DNA of 64,000 nucleotides from NCBI GenBank assembly GCA_016713365.1, contig JADJPG010000011.1:48941-112940 (forward strand), read 5' to 3'. The notes below the pieces were generated by a model. That model saw only the letters and a list, made by a program, of their open reading frames with translations, was not told where the DNA came from and did no database searches. This stretch comes from Verrucomicrobiota bacterium (GTDB taxonomy: Bacteria > Verrucomicrobiota > Verrucomicrobiia > Limisphaerales > JADJPG01). The first letter of the stretch is position 1. The number at the start of each line of letters is the position of its first letter. Of the stretch, positions 8,614 to 16,081 are shown piece after piece. Position numbers and translations under genes: made by a program.

Positions 8614-9612
8614 TCAGCTTTTCAGTTGCGAGGCAAGTTGACTGCCGAGTGCCGCTGCTGAATCGGCCGGCGCACTGGCGACGCCGCGCCGCGGACGGCT
8701 GTCGAGAAACGAGACGCCGCGGATGGAGAGTTCGTTTCCGTTCAACTCCGCCAGTGCTGCAACGGCGAGGTGACATCCGCCTCCCATCGCGCTGAGGAAC
8801 GCGCGTTCCGCAGTGACGCAGGCATGAGTCTCCGTGTGGTTCAGCTTGGCGCAGATGGATTCGAGGCGCGGATCGTTTTCTCGAATCTCGATGCCGATGG
8901 CAGCCTGGCCGACGCAGGGAAGCATTTCGCTCACGCTGAGCGCGGTGGCAGCGAGACCTGGTGGAACGTCGTGGCCGGTCAATTGTCCGGCGGGCGTGAT
9001 GGAGTAACCGAGGCGCTGAAGGCCGGCGGCGGCGAGAATCGTGACATCGAGTTCCGACTGGTCGGCGATCTTCTTCAAGCGGGTGCCGACGTTGCCGCGG
9101 ATGGGAACGATCTTCACGTCGGGCCGCTGTTCCTGAACCTGGGCTGCGCGTCGCGTGCTGCTGGTGGCGACGACGGCACCGTGGGGTAGGGCGCGGAGCG
9201 AAAGCCAAGGGCGGTAGCCGCGCTGGGCCTGGTTCACGGGCTTAGAGCTGTCCACGTGGTTGACCATGTATTCGAGGTCGCGATAGACGAGCACATCCCG
9301 CACATCAGCGCGACGGGTGACAGCGCCGAGCTTGAGCTTGGGCGGGAGTTCGGTCGGGAGATCTTTCAGGCTGTGGACGGCGAGGTCGGCTTCGTTGACC
9401 AGCAGCGCTTCTTCAATTTCCTTTGTGAACAGGCCCTTCGGAAATTCCGCGTTCGCCAGCGACGCGGTTTGGAGCTTGTCGCCGGTGGTCTTGATGATCT
9501 TGAGGTCGAAGCTCTGGTCGGGAAACGCCTCGCGACATTGGGCGAGGATCATGTTGGCCTGCGCGAGGGCGAGGGCGCTGCCGCGGGTGGCGATGTAAAT
9601 GGTTTTGCTCAC
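8614..9612 (-). CDS. hemC: Porphobilinogen deaminase (hydroxymethylbilane synthase)
   Basis: A 332-residue enzyme that joins four porphobilinogen units into hydroxymethylbilane. Diagnostic segments are IATRGSALALAQ at the N-terminus, the active-site loop VHSLKDLPTELP, SSTRRAAQ, IRGNVGTRL, and the cysteine that carries the dipyrromethane cofactor in MGGGCHLAV (around residue 280). The length is close to the usual 300-320, with a modest insertion (MVNHVDSSKPVNQAQRG, about 115-132) before the SSTRR block. The start is a GTG 25 bases after the hemA stop, and cobA-hemD follows 67 bases downstream, so it lies mid-operon. The product feeds directly into the fused HemD encoded next. Confidence 0.95.
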   Translation of the reverse strand: MSKTIYIATRGSALALAQANMILAQCREAFPDQSFDLKIIKTTGDKLQTASLANAEFPKGLFTKEIEEALLVNEADLAVHSLKDLPTELPPKLKLGAVTRRADVRDVLVYRDLEYMVNHVDSSKPVNQAQRGYRPWLSLRALPHGAVVATSSTRRAAQVQEQRPDVKIVPIRGNVGTRLKKIADQSELDVTILAAAGLQRLGYSITPAGQLTGHDVPPGLAATALSVSEMLPCVGQAAIGIEIRENDPRLESICAKLNHTETHACVTAERAFLSAMGGGCHLAVAALAELNGNELSIRGVSFLDSRPRRGVASAPADSAAALGSQLASQLKS

Positions 9613-9636
9613 GGGAAAGTTTTGCAGGGCGGGGAG

Positions 9637-10692
9637 TTATTCGTGTCCGAAGGCCGGACGCGATTCAGACGCCACTCGATCTGGACGACGGGCGCCGAGC
9701 AGGCCCTGCGTCTTGTCGCGAATGATGGCCTCGCACTTGGTGAGTTCGTCCTTGCGTTGCTTCAGGTAGTCGCTGGCGATGGCCTGGAGGTCGTCGACGT
9801 TGTAGAGGTAAACGTTGTCGAGGTAGTTCACTTCGGGATCGATGTCGCGTGGGACGGCGATATCGATGAGAAGCAACGGTTCGTTTCCGCGCAATGTCAT
9901 CATCGGCCCGAGCTTGGTCCGATCGATGATGTAGTGCGGCGCCGAGGTGCTGCTGATGACGATGTCGATCTTGCGGAACTCTTCCGCCCACGCGTCGAAG
10001 CTGACAGCGCGTCCTCCGAGTTCCTTCGCGAGCGCCTCGGCGCGATCATAGGAACGGTTGGAGACGAGAACGCTCTTTGCGCCGCGGGAGAGCAGGGCAC
10101 GGGCGGCTTTCTCGCTGGTGTCGCCGGCGCCGATGACCATGACGTGGCGCTCCTCAAGGGAGCTGAAGATCTTTTCCGCGAGTTCCACAGCCACGGCGGC
10201 GACGGAGGTGGCGCCGCGCTGAATGTTGGTTTCGGTGCGGATCTGCTTGGCGACGTTGAACGCGCGTTGGAAGGCCTTGTTCAGCCGGGAGCCGGTGTGG
10301 TTGTGCTGGAGCGCGAGGTCGTAGGCTTTCTTGAGCTGGCCGAGGATTTCTGTTTCACCGAGGACCATGGAGTCGAGGCCGGAGGCGACTTTGAAGAGGT
10401 GCTCGACGCTGTTGGGTTCAGACAGCTTGTAAATCTCGTCGGAGATCGGATCGCGATAGTCGTGGAGGTGAATTAGGAACTGGTGAAGTTCTTCAAAGGC
10501 CTGCCGGGGTTCGAGGCTGGTGGAGACGTACAGCTCGACCCGGTTGCAGGTGGAGAGGATGACGGCTTCGTCGACCAGGCCGGACTCGCGCAGCTGCGCC
10601 AGTGTCGCGGGCACTCGCGCCTCGGCGAATGCGAATCGCTCGCGAAGCGTGACGGGCGCGGTGTGATGGCTGAGTCCGAGGACGAGAATCAT
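9637..10692 (-). CDS. hemA: Glutamyl-tRNA reductase (short form)
   Basis: A 351-residue enzyme that reduces glutamyl-tRNA to glutamate-1-semialdehyde, the first committed step of C5-pathway haem synthesis; the product is used by HemL (51.9 kb). The start at 10692 (MILVLGLSHHTAPVTLRERF) fits the family; an upstream in-frame start would add 35 unconserved residues. The catalytic cysteine is in LSTCNRVELY, the substrate helix is SGLDSMVLGETEILGQ, and the NADPH site begins VMVIGAGDTSEKAA. The protein ends soon after YLKQRKDELTKCEAIIRDK, so most of the ~100-residue C-terminal dimerisation domain of standard HemA is missing. The other frames show no continuation, so the short form seems genuine. 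It lies 49 bases after the ccsA-like gene and 25 before hemC. Confidence 0.93.
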   Translation of the reverse strand: MILVLGLSHHTAPVTLRERFAFAEARVPATLAQLRESGLVDEAVILSTCNRVELYVSTSLEPRQAFEELHQFLIHLHDYRDPISDEIYKLSEPNSVEHLFKVASGLDSMVLGETEILGQLKKAYDLALQHNHTGSRLNKAFQRAFNVAKQIRTETNIQRGATSVAAVAVELAEKIFSSLEERHVMVIGAGDTSEKAARALLSRGAKSVLVSNRSYDRAEALAKELGGRAVSFDAWAEEFRKIDIVISSTSAPHYIIDRTKLGPMMTLRGNEPLLLIDIAVPRDIDPEVNYLDNVYLYNVDDLQAIASDYLKQRKDELTKCEAIIRDKTQGLLGARRPDRVASESRPAFGHE

Positions 10693-10741
10693 GCGCGACG
10701 CTGGTTCGAACGACGATGAATGGAGATTAGGGTGGCCATTT

Positions 10742-11599
10742 TTACGGACGCTGGGCGGCGGTCGCCGGAGGTTCCGGTGCGGGGTTGTGAATGCCACTCA
10801 GCAGGTTGCTGCCCCAAAAGGTGAGGAGGACGAATGCGAACATTCCGACCGCGCCCCAGGCGAGCTTGCGCCCGCGCTGAGCGAAGTGCCAGCGGCTGAT
10901 CAGCATTCCGGCGCAGGCAAACCAGACGAGAGCTGACCAGAGTATTTTTGTGTCGCCTTTGAAGTAAACGTCGTGGGTTTCCTTGAGATATCCGACGCCA
11001 ATGGTCAGCCCGACGGTCAGCAGGACGAAGCCGGTGAGCATGAGCCCGGTCATGACGAGTTCGAGACGTTGAATTGGCGGCATCAGAGAGAAAATAGCCC
11101 GTGGCTTGTTGAACTTCAGGTTGTGCTCCTGCGTGAGATACATCACGGCAGCGATGGCGCTGAGTCCGAAACCTCCGTATGAAAGCAGAATCAGCGCAGC
11201 GTGAAGACTTAGCCAGCCGCCGGTGAAGACGGGTTGGTCGCCGTGCGGCGGATCAAGGCTTGGCATGAGTGCGAAGACGCCGATGCCGAACAAGATCGGG
11301 GAGGCAAACGCGCCGACAAACCGGAGGCGGTTCCACGTGCCGAGCAGGAGGTAAGTTGCGACGATGGTCCAGGCGACGAAGAGGGTGGCTTCGTAGAGGT
11401 TGTTGATGGGGCAACGTTGGAGCGAGAAGCCCCGTTGGAACATGGCGTAGGTGTGGAACAAGGCGCCACCGAGCAGGAGACAGTAGTTGATCCGATTGTC
11501 TTCCCGAAATCCGCGGCGAAGGAGAAAAATGGCGTACAAGGAACTGATTCCGTAAAGCGTTACGGCAATCAGGAAGAGATGTCGGTCAGTCAACGACAC
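10742..11599 (-). CDS. CcsA/HemX-like cytochrome c assembly membrane protein
   Basis: A 285-residue polytopic protein with about eight hydrophobic segments (for example LFLIAVTLYGISSLYAIFLL near the start and MFAFVLLTFWGSNLLSG near the end). It belongs to the CcsA/ResC/HemX superfamily, which handles haem at the cytoplasmic membrane. Conserved histidines are visible in GGWLSLHAALILLSYGGF and elsewhere, and a W/N-rich loop (INNLYEATLFVAW) matches the family. In Bacillus the equivalent hemX sits beside hemA and lowers HemA levels. Here it is the first gene of the same kind of operon, so either HemA regulation or haem delivery for c-type cytochromes is possible. The latter fits the many CxxCH proteins in this window. 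The start is GTG. It lies in its own operon head, 78 bases from the fucose synthase gene stop. Confidence 0.88.
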   Translation of the reverse strand: MSLTDRHLFLIAVTLYGISSLYAIFLLRRGFREDNRINYCLLLGGALFHTYAMFQRGFSLQRCPINNLYEATLFVAWTIVATYLLLGTWNRLRFVGAFASPILFGIGVFALMPSLDPPHGDQPVFTGGWLSLHAALILLSYGGFGLSAIAAVMYLTQEHNLKFNKPRAIFSLMPPIQRLELVMTGLMLTGFVLLTVGLTIGVGYLKETHDVYFKGDTKILWSALVWFACAGMLISRWHFAQRGRKLAWGAVGMFAFVLLTFWGSNLLSGIHNPAPEPPATAAQRP

Positions 11600-11677
11600 G
11601 CCAGCAGGGTAGTTAAGGGTGGATTCGCCGCAAGAGGCAATTGTTAGGCACGGTTGCCAAGAACCGCGCTTTACTTG

Positions 11678-12619
11678 TTATCCAGCCTGCGGTGTGAAGC
11701 GTTTCAGGAAGTCGGCATAGGCGATGCGGATGCCTTCTTCGAGCTGCACTTTCGGTTTCCAACCCCGGGCGAAGAGCCGCGAACTGTCCATGAGCTTGCG
11801 CGGAGTGCCGTCCGGTTTGGATGTGTCCCACTGAATCTCGCCTTGGTAACCCACAACGGAGCGGACGGTTTCAGCCAGTTGTTTGATCGAGATGTCGCTG
11901 CCGAAGCCGACGTTGATGAACTGTTCCTCGCTGTAGTTTTTCAGGAGGAAAACACAGGCGCTGGCGAGATCGTCAGCGTAGAGGAATTCTCTGAGTGGGG
12001 AGCCTGTCCCCCAACAGGTGACGTGGGGGAGGGACGCCGCTTTGGCTTCGTGAAACTTGCGGATTAGCGCCGGAAGAACATGTGAATTCTTGAGGTCGTA
12101 GTTGTCGTTGGGGCCATACATGTTCGTCGGCATGGCACTGATGAAATCGCAACCATACTGCCGCCGGTAGGCCTGGCACATTTTGATGCCGGCGATCTTG
12201 GCGACCGCATACCATTGGTTGGTGGGCTCGAGCGGACCCGTGAGCAGGTAATCCTCTTTGAGCGGTTGGGGCGCGAGTTTTGGATAAATGCAGGAGCTTC
12301 CAAGGAACAACAGTTTCTTAACACCAGCCCGCCATGCGCCGTGAATGAGGTTGTTCTGGATTTGCAGGTTCTCGTAGAGAAAGGCGGCCGGCTGCTGGTC
12401 ATTGGCGAGGATTCCACCGACCTTGGCCGCGGCGACGATGACATACTCGGGTTTGGTTTCAGCGTAAAACTGTTCCACGGCGGCCGGGTCCAGAAGATTG
12501 AGCTCGGTGCGCGTTCGCTTGATGATCTGTCCGTGTCCCGCGCGCTCCAGCTCGCGGCAGATCGCGCTGCCGACGAGTCCCCGGTGGCCGGCGACAAATA
12601 TGCGTGAAGTGTTGTTCAT
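11678..12619 (-). CDS. fcl: GDP-L-fucose synthase
   Basis: A 313-residue NADP-dependent epimerase/reductase of the extended SDR family that turns GDP-4-keto-6-deoxymannose into GDP-L-fucose for surface polysaccharides. The Rossmann motif is IFVAGHRGLVGSAI at the N-terminus. SSCIYPKLAPQPLKEDYLL, with the catalytic Ser, is near residue 108. The YxxxK pair is in NQWYAVAKIAG. PTNMYGPNDNYD and GTGSPLREFLYADDLA are characteristic of the WcaG/Fcl branch. NQWYAVAK is slightly unusual for the family, where EPYAIAK is common. No GDP-mannose dehydratase gene is in the window, so the partner is elsewhere. The ATG at 12619 starts exactly at the usual N-terminus. Confidence 0.92.
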   Translation of the reverse strand: MNNTSRIFVAGHRGLVGSAICRELERAGHGQIIKRTRTELNLLDPAAVEQFYAETKPEYVIVAAAKVGGILANDQQPAAFLYENLQIQNNLIHGAWRAGVKKLLFLGSSCIYPKLAPQPLKEDYLLTGPLEPTNQWYAVAKIAGIKMCQAYRRQYGCDFISAMPTNMYGPNDNYDLKNSHVLPALIRKFHEAKAASLPHVTCWGTGSPLREFLYADDLASACVFLLKNYSEEQFINVGFGSDISIKQLAETVRSVVGYQGEIQWDTSKPDGTPRKLMDSSRLFARGWKPKVQLEEGIRIAYADFLKRFTPQAG

Positions 12620-12821
12620 TCGTTGTATTCAACGACGATGGACGGGTTGAACGAGTGAGGATTTGCGGGAGGGCTGGGACGTGTCGAACACTAAATTCTC
12701 GCGGAACTTTTCCGCTGGCCGGTGTTTGAATCGATGTTCCGAAGGCCGAATGCTTTTGAATTTGTCATCGCAGACGAGCGTGACTAGGCTTTGGCTCAGT
12801 AAGACGAATCGAAAGAACTTT

Positions 12822-13169
12822 ATGCAATTCAATCACTCACGCCGCAGCGGCTTCACTCTCATTGAAATCATGATCGTCGTTGCGATCATCGGCGTGCTTG
12901 CGGCGGTCGCCATCCCGAACTTGATCAAGGCCCGGAAGTCATCCGCCAAGCAGGCGTGCATCGCGAACCTTAAGGCGATCGAAGGCGCAAAGGCGGTCTG
13001 GGCGCTGGAGAACAAAAAGAACGACGCTGATGTGCCGGGTGACGGGGAGTTGTTCGGTGCCGACAAGACGATCTCCCGCAAACCCGAGTGCCCCGGTGGC
13101 GGAACTTACGATATTCGCGCGGTCGCGGAGAAGCCGACTTGCACCGCTCCTGAGCATGTTTTGCCCTGA
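12822..13169 (+). CDS. Type IV prepilin-like protein 1
   Basis: A 115-residue prepilin. A short basic leader (MQFNHSRRSG) is followed by the cleavage/methylation motif GFTLIEIMIVVAIIGVLAAVAIP, the conserved hydrophobic helix that packs in the pilus or pseudopilus core. After that come SAKQACIANLKAIEGAKAVWALE and a C-terminal part with two cysteines (ECPGGGTY and PTCTAP) that probably form a disulfide. Processing by a prepilin peptidase (not in the window) is expected between G10 and F11. The product is closely related to prepilin 2 at 13595. A terminator hairpin (13218-13254) follows. It may serve the PilT-like ATPase at the window start or a type II system. It is short for a major pilin but usual for Verrucomicrobia-type (pseudo)pilins. 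Confidence 0.9.
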   Translation: MQFNHSRRSGFTLIEIMIVVAIIGVLAAVAIPNLIKARKSSAKQACIANLKAIEGAKAVWALENKKNDADVPGDGELFGADKTISRKPECPGGGTYDIRAVAEKPTCTAPEHVLP

Positions 13170-13217
13170 TTGGCCGGGTCGATAGTTCGTCTTCGGCTTA
13201 TCGCATTCTGAGTTTTG

Positions 13218-13254
13218 ATCGCTCATGTCGTAAGGCATGAGCGATTTCTTTTTT
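13218..13254 (+). terminator. Rho-independent terminator after prepilin 1
   Basis: A perfect 10-bp stem (ATCGCTCATG / CATGAGCGAT) with an 8-base loop, followed by TTCTTTTTT. It isolates prepilin 1 from prepilin 2, so the two are separate transcription units. Confidence 0.85.
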
Positions 13255-13594
13255 ACCCAGCCTGCCGGGGTGTCTGATTTGTGGGCAGACCGTCGTGGCA
13301 CGGTGTATTGGAGTTGGATGGGAGTGCCTATCGGCGGATTCTCGTGATGGAGCGGGGAGGTTCCGCCGAGGTGATGGACTTCCCGTCTTTGCCGTTCAAA
13401 TTGCTTCCAAACCAACGGCTTCTCGTTCCTGCCAGAATTCTGGGGCGGGGAAGTCCCAACCTGAATTCCTCATGGCACCTGTGCTGCTAAAGGTCCGTTT
13501 GCGGTAAGCAGTAGGCAATCTGTGAACGATGTGCAGCAATTAAGTTTAACCCGCCTACCGCTGAGTTCACGCCGCATGTGAAAGGTAACGAGTA
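13255..13594. other. Gap between prepilin 1 terminator and prepilin 2
   Basis: No credible gene: the short open frames here have no recognisable motif or start signal. The only candidate signal seen is the sigma-54-like site at 13473-13487. The length (340 bases) leaves room for upstream activator sites of the kind used by sigma-54 pilin promoters, but I see no repeat that marks one. Confidence 0.5.
13473..13487 (+). promoter_or_regulatory. Weak sigma-54-like site upstream of prepilin 2
   Basis: TGGCACC-TGTG-CTGC has the exact -24/-12 spacing of sigma-54 promoters, with a perfect TGGCAC but an imperfect -12 (CTGC for TTGC). It lies 108 bases before the prepilin 2 start. Pilin genes in several bacteria are sigma-54 dependent, which makes the match worth recording, but it is weak. 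Confidence 0.25.
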
Positions 13595-13943
13595 ATGAAG
13601 ATCAATACGCTCCGTAAGTCGGGCTTCACGCTGGTAGAAATCATGATCGTGGTGGCCATCATCGGCCTCCTCGCCGCGATCGCGATTCCGAACTTCGTGC
13701 GAGCGCGCACCGCCAGCCAGACCAATGCCTGCATCGCCAATCTCAAGCAGATTGAAGGTGCCAAGGCCAACTGGGCGCTGGAAAACAAGAAGACCAGCGC
13801 GGATACGCCGGCGACGACTGACCTCTATGGCGCGAATCTACATCGCGCGCACTCCGGTGTGCCCTGGTGGTGGAACTTACACCATTAATGCGGTGGACAC
13901 GGCTCCTTCGTGCAGCTTGTCCGCGAGCGGTCACACGCTGTAG
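13595..13943 (+). CDS. Type IV prepilin-like protein 2 (frameshift in 3' part)
   Basis: A second prepilin, starting MKINTLRKSGFTLVEIMIVV with the cleavage motif after G10. The middle (ACIANLKQIEGAKANWALENKK) is almost the same as in prepilin 1. The frame breaks at about 13833-13841, after DLYGAN. In the next frame the expected tail appears (YIARTPVCPGGGTYTINAVD, then PSCSLSASGHTL) and ends at 13943. One base too many or two too few would restore a ~116-residue protein that aligns end to end with prepilin 1, including both cysteines. Since the tail is intact, a recent mutation or a sequence error is more likely than decay. A terminator follows at 13973. Confidence 0.85.
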
Positions 13944-13972
13944 TCCAATGGTCTGAGACCAAGACTTGCAAT

Positions 13973-14000
13973 AAGGGCCGGAGGTTTCCTCCGGCCCTTT
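13973..14000. terminator. Terminator between prepilin 2 and amt
   Basis: A 12-bp stem (AAGGGCCGGAGG with its complement) closed by TTT, ending in CCCTTTCT. It sits between two converging genes and can act in both directions. Confidence 0.85.
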
Positions 14001-14029
14001 CTGCATTTATAAATCCTGCGCCAAATGGC

Positions 14030-15466
14030 TCAGTCGTGGTATCCCTCTTCGCCGTGCTCGGCGAGGTCGAGACCAATCGTTTCCGTCTCCTGCGTCACGC
14101 GAAGCGATCCCAAGACAGCCTTTACGAGGTAAACGATAAAAACGGTCGCAGCGACGGACCAGACCAGGACCAATGCCCCTGCTTTCAGTTGCTCCAGCCA
14201 CAGTGTCTTGCCCACGAAAGCCTTGATGCGATCCGCTCCTAGGTTCGGATTCGCGTGCGCGGTCGCGAAGACTCCGGCGAGAATTGTCCCCAACGTTCCG
14301 CCCACCGCATGTACTCCGAAGGTATCGAGGGCATCGTCGTAGCCGAACTTCGATTTGATCAGTGTACAGGCGAAGTAGGGAATGATTCCGGCCAGCACGC
14401 CGATCAAGATGGCGGTGCCGGGTGTGACGAATCCCGCCGCCGGGGTGATGGTTGCAAGGCCCGCGATGGCGCCCGAGCAAAAACCGAGCACGCTGGGTTT
14501 GCCGCGCGTGATGTATTCGATGAGGGGCCAGACGAAGCATCCCACCGCGGCGGAGAGAGTGGTGGTGACGAAGGCATTTGCCGCGATGCCATCGGCTGCG
14601 ACGGCGCTGCCTGCGTTAAAGCCATACCAACCCACCCAGAGCATACCGGTGCCGATAGCGCAGAGTACCATGCTGTGAGGCGGCATGGGTTCCCGACCGT
14701 GTCCTTTGCGTTTTCCGAGCATTACGCACAGGACGAGGGCGGACCATCCAGAGGTCATATGGACCACGATCCCTCCGGCAAAATCGATCGCTTTGATGGT
14801 TGCGCCGTCGTTGGCGAGGCCGTTCATCATGCCGCCTGCGCCCCAAATCATGTGGGCGATCGGGAAGTAGACGAGGAACATCCAAAGTGTGCAGAATAGC
14901 ATGATGGCAGAGAACTTCATGCGTTCCGCGATGGCACCGACGATGAGCGCGGGGGTGATGATCGCGAACATCATCTGATAAACGAAGAAGATGTTGTGTG
15001 ACACCCAGTTGCTGTAGTCAGGATTTGGCGCTACTTCCACTCCGCGCATGAACGCGTGCGCCAGTCCGCCGCAGATTCCTCCAGCTTTACCGAAGGTCAG
15101 ACTGTATCCGACTGCCCACCAGAGGATGGTGACCAATCCCGCCAGCCCGAAGCACTGGGCGATTACGGACAGAACGTTTTTGCTTCGAACAAGGCCGCCG
15201 TAAAAGAGCGCCAAGCCGGGCAATGTCATGAAAAGCACCAGCGCGGAGGACACCATCATCCAACCATTATGCGCCGGGCCGGGCCCCGGAATCCTGGACA
15301 ACGCCTTTCCGTCGGTCGGGCGACTGCTGTTGTTGATATATGCTTCGATATCGGCGAGCCGTTGCTCCATCGATGCTTCGGGTGCTTGGCTGGCGGCGTC
15401 GGCCGCTTGGGCTGGGCGGCTGGGGAGGACAAAGGCGATTAGCAACGCAAAGAAGAGCGCTTTCAT
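14030..15466 (-). CDS. amt: Ammonium transporter with N-terminal signal peptide
   Basis: A 478-residue Amt/Mep/Rh channel conducting ammonia/ammonium across the cytoplasmic membrane. The protein starts MKALFFALLIAFVLPSRPAQA, a cleavable signal. A short coiled segment (MEQRLADIEAYIN) precedes eleven predicted transmembrane helices. Typical blocks are LFYGGLVRSKNVLS, WWAVGYSLTFG, IDFAGGIVVHMTSGWSAL with the first pore histidine, and FGVHAVGGTLGTILAG with the second. An upstream in-frame start would add 62 residues overlapping glnB, so 15466 is preferred. It lies 46 bases downstream of the P-II gene in the same direction. P-II binding to the Amt cytoplasmic face is the known control of such pairs. 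The C-terminal tail ends in EEGYHD. Confidence 0.95.
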   Translation of the reverse strand: MKALFFALLIAFVLPSRPAQAADAASQAPEASMEQRLADIEAYINNSSRPTDGKALSRIPGPGPAHNGWMMVSSALVLFMTLPGLALFYGGLVRSKNVLSVIAQCFGLAGLVTILWWAVGYSLTFGKAGGICGGLAHAFMRGVEVAPNPDYSNWVSHNIFFVYQMMFAIITPALIVGAIAERMKFSAIMLFCTLWMFLVYFPIAHMIWGAGGMMNGLANDGATIKAIDFAGGIVVHMTSGWSALVLCVMLGKRKGHGREPMPPHSMVLCAIGTGMLWVGWYGFNAGSAVAADGIAANAFVTTTLSAAVGCFVWPLIEYITRGKPSVLGFCSGAIAGLATITPAAGFVTPGTAILIGVLAGIIPYFACTLIKSKFGYDDALDTFGVHAVGGTLGTILAGVFATAHANPNLGADRIKAFVGKTLWLEQLKAGALVLVWSVAATVFIVYLVKAVLGSLRVTQETETIGLDLAEHGEEGYHD

Positions 15467-15512
15467 CGTCAGTGAGCGGGATGTTTTTTTGGAGTCGCGA
15501 TTTCCGGGGGAA

Positions 15513-15851
15513 TCAGACGGCTTGGTCGCCCTTTTCCTCAGTGCGGATCCGAATCGCCTCTTCGATCGAAGAAACGAAGATCTTTCCATCACCAATCTTT
15601 CCCGTCTTGGCGCCCTTGATGATGGCGGCGACGGCCCGTTCGACGAGGTCATCGGTGATGACCAGTTCGACTTTGAGCTTGGGCAGGAAGTCGACAGTGT
15701 ATTCGCTGCCGCGGTAGATTTCCGTGTGACCCTTCTGGCGTCCGAAACCCTTGGCTTCCGTGACTGTCATGCCTTGGATGCCGAGCTCGTGCAGCGCGTC
15801 CTTAACTTCTTCCAGCTTAAATGGCTTGATGATAGCTTCGATCTTTTTCAT
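15513..15851 (-). CDS. glnB: Nitrogen regulatory protein P-II
   Basis: A 112-residue P-II signal protein, exactly the usual length. It senses ATP/ADP and 2-oxoglutarate as a trimer and controls the ammonium channel and nitrogen enzymes. The N-terminus MKKIEAIIKPFKLEEVKDAL, the T-loop GHTEIYRGSEYTVDFLPK with the uridylylatable tyrosine (YRGSEY), and the C-terminal signature TGKIGDGKIFV are all present. It is the first gene of the glnB-amt pair, so by function it may be a GlnK. The 230-base upstream gap is shared with the divergent PQQ-type dehydrogenase gene. I found no well-spaced sigma-54 or other nitrogen promoter there. Confidence 0.97.
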   Translation of the reverse strand: MKKIEAIIKPFKLEEVKDALHELGIQGMTVTEAKGFGRQKGHTEIYRGSEYTVDFLPKLKVELVITDDLVERAVAAIIKGAKTGKIGDGKIFVSSIEEAIRIRTEEKGDQAV

Positions 15852-16081
15852 GGGTCTTTAATGTCTACAGCCGCGGTGGGGACGCGAAATTCCGCAGCCC
15901 GGGCGACTAGATTGGCAAGACCTTGCACAGGCTGGATTCATCGGGCAACGCTTTTCTATGAAGCTGATTCATTGTGTTGCCTTGGAGCCTTAGTAACGGC
16001 TTTTTGCGAACGGCTATCTCCGAATGACAGCTGTAATTTGAGTGGGGTTTTCTGGTTTCTAAGATTGAGACTTGAGTTCCA

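Noticed and set aside
15911..15926. Sigma-54-like TGGCAAGACCTTGCA near glnB
   Set aside because: Spacing between the GG and GC elements is one base too short, and it points away from glnB.
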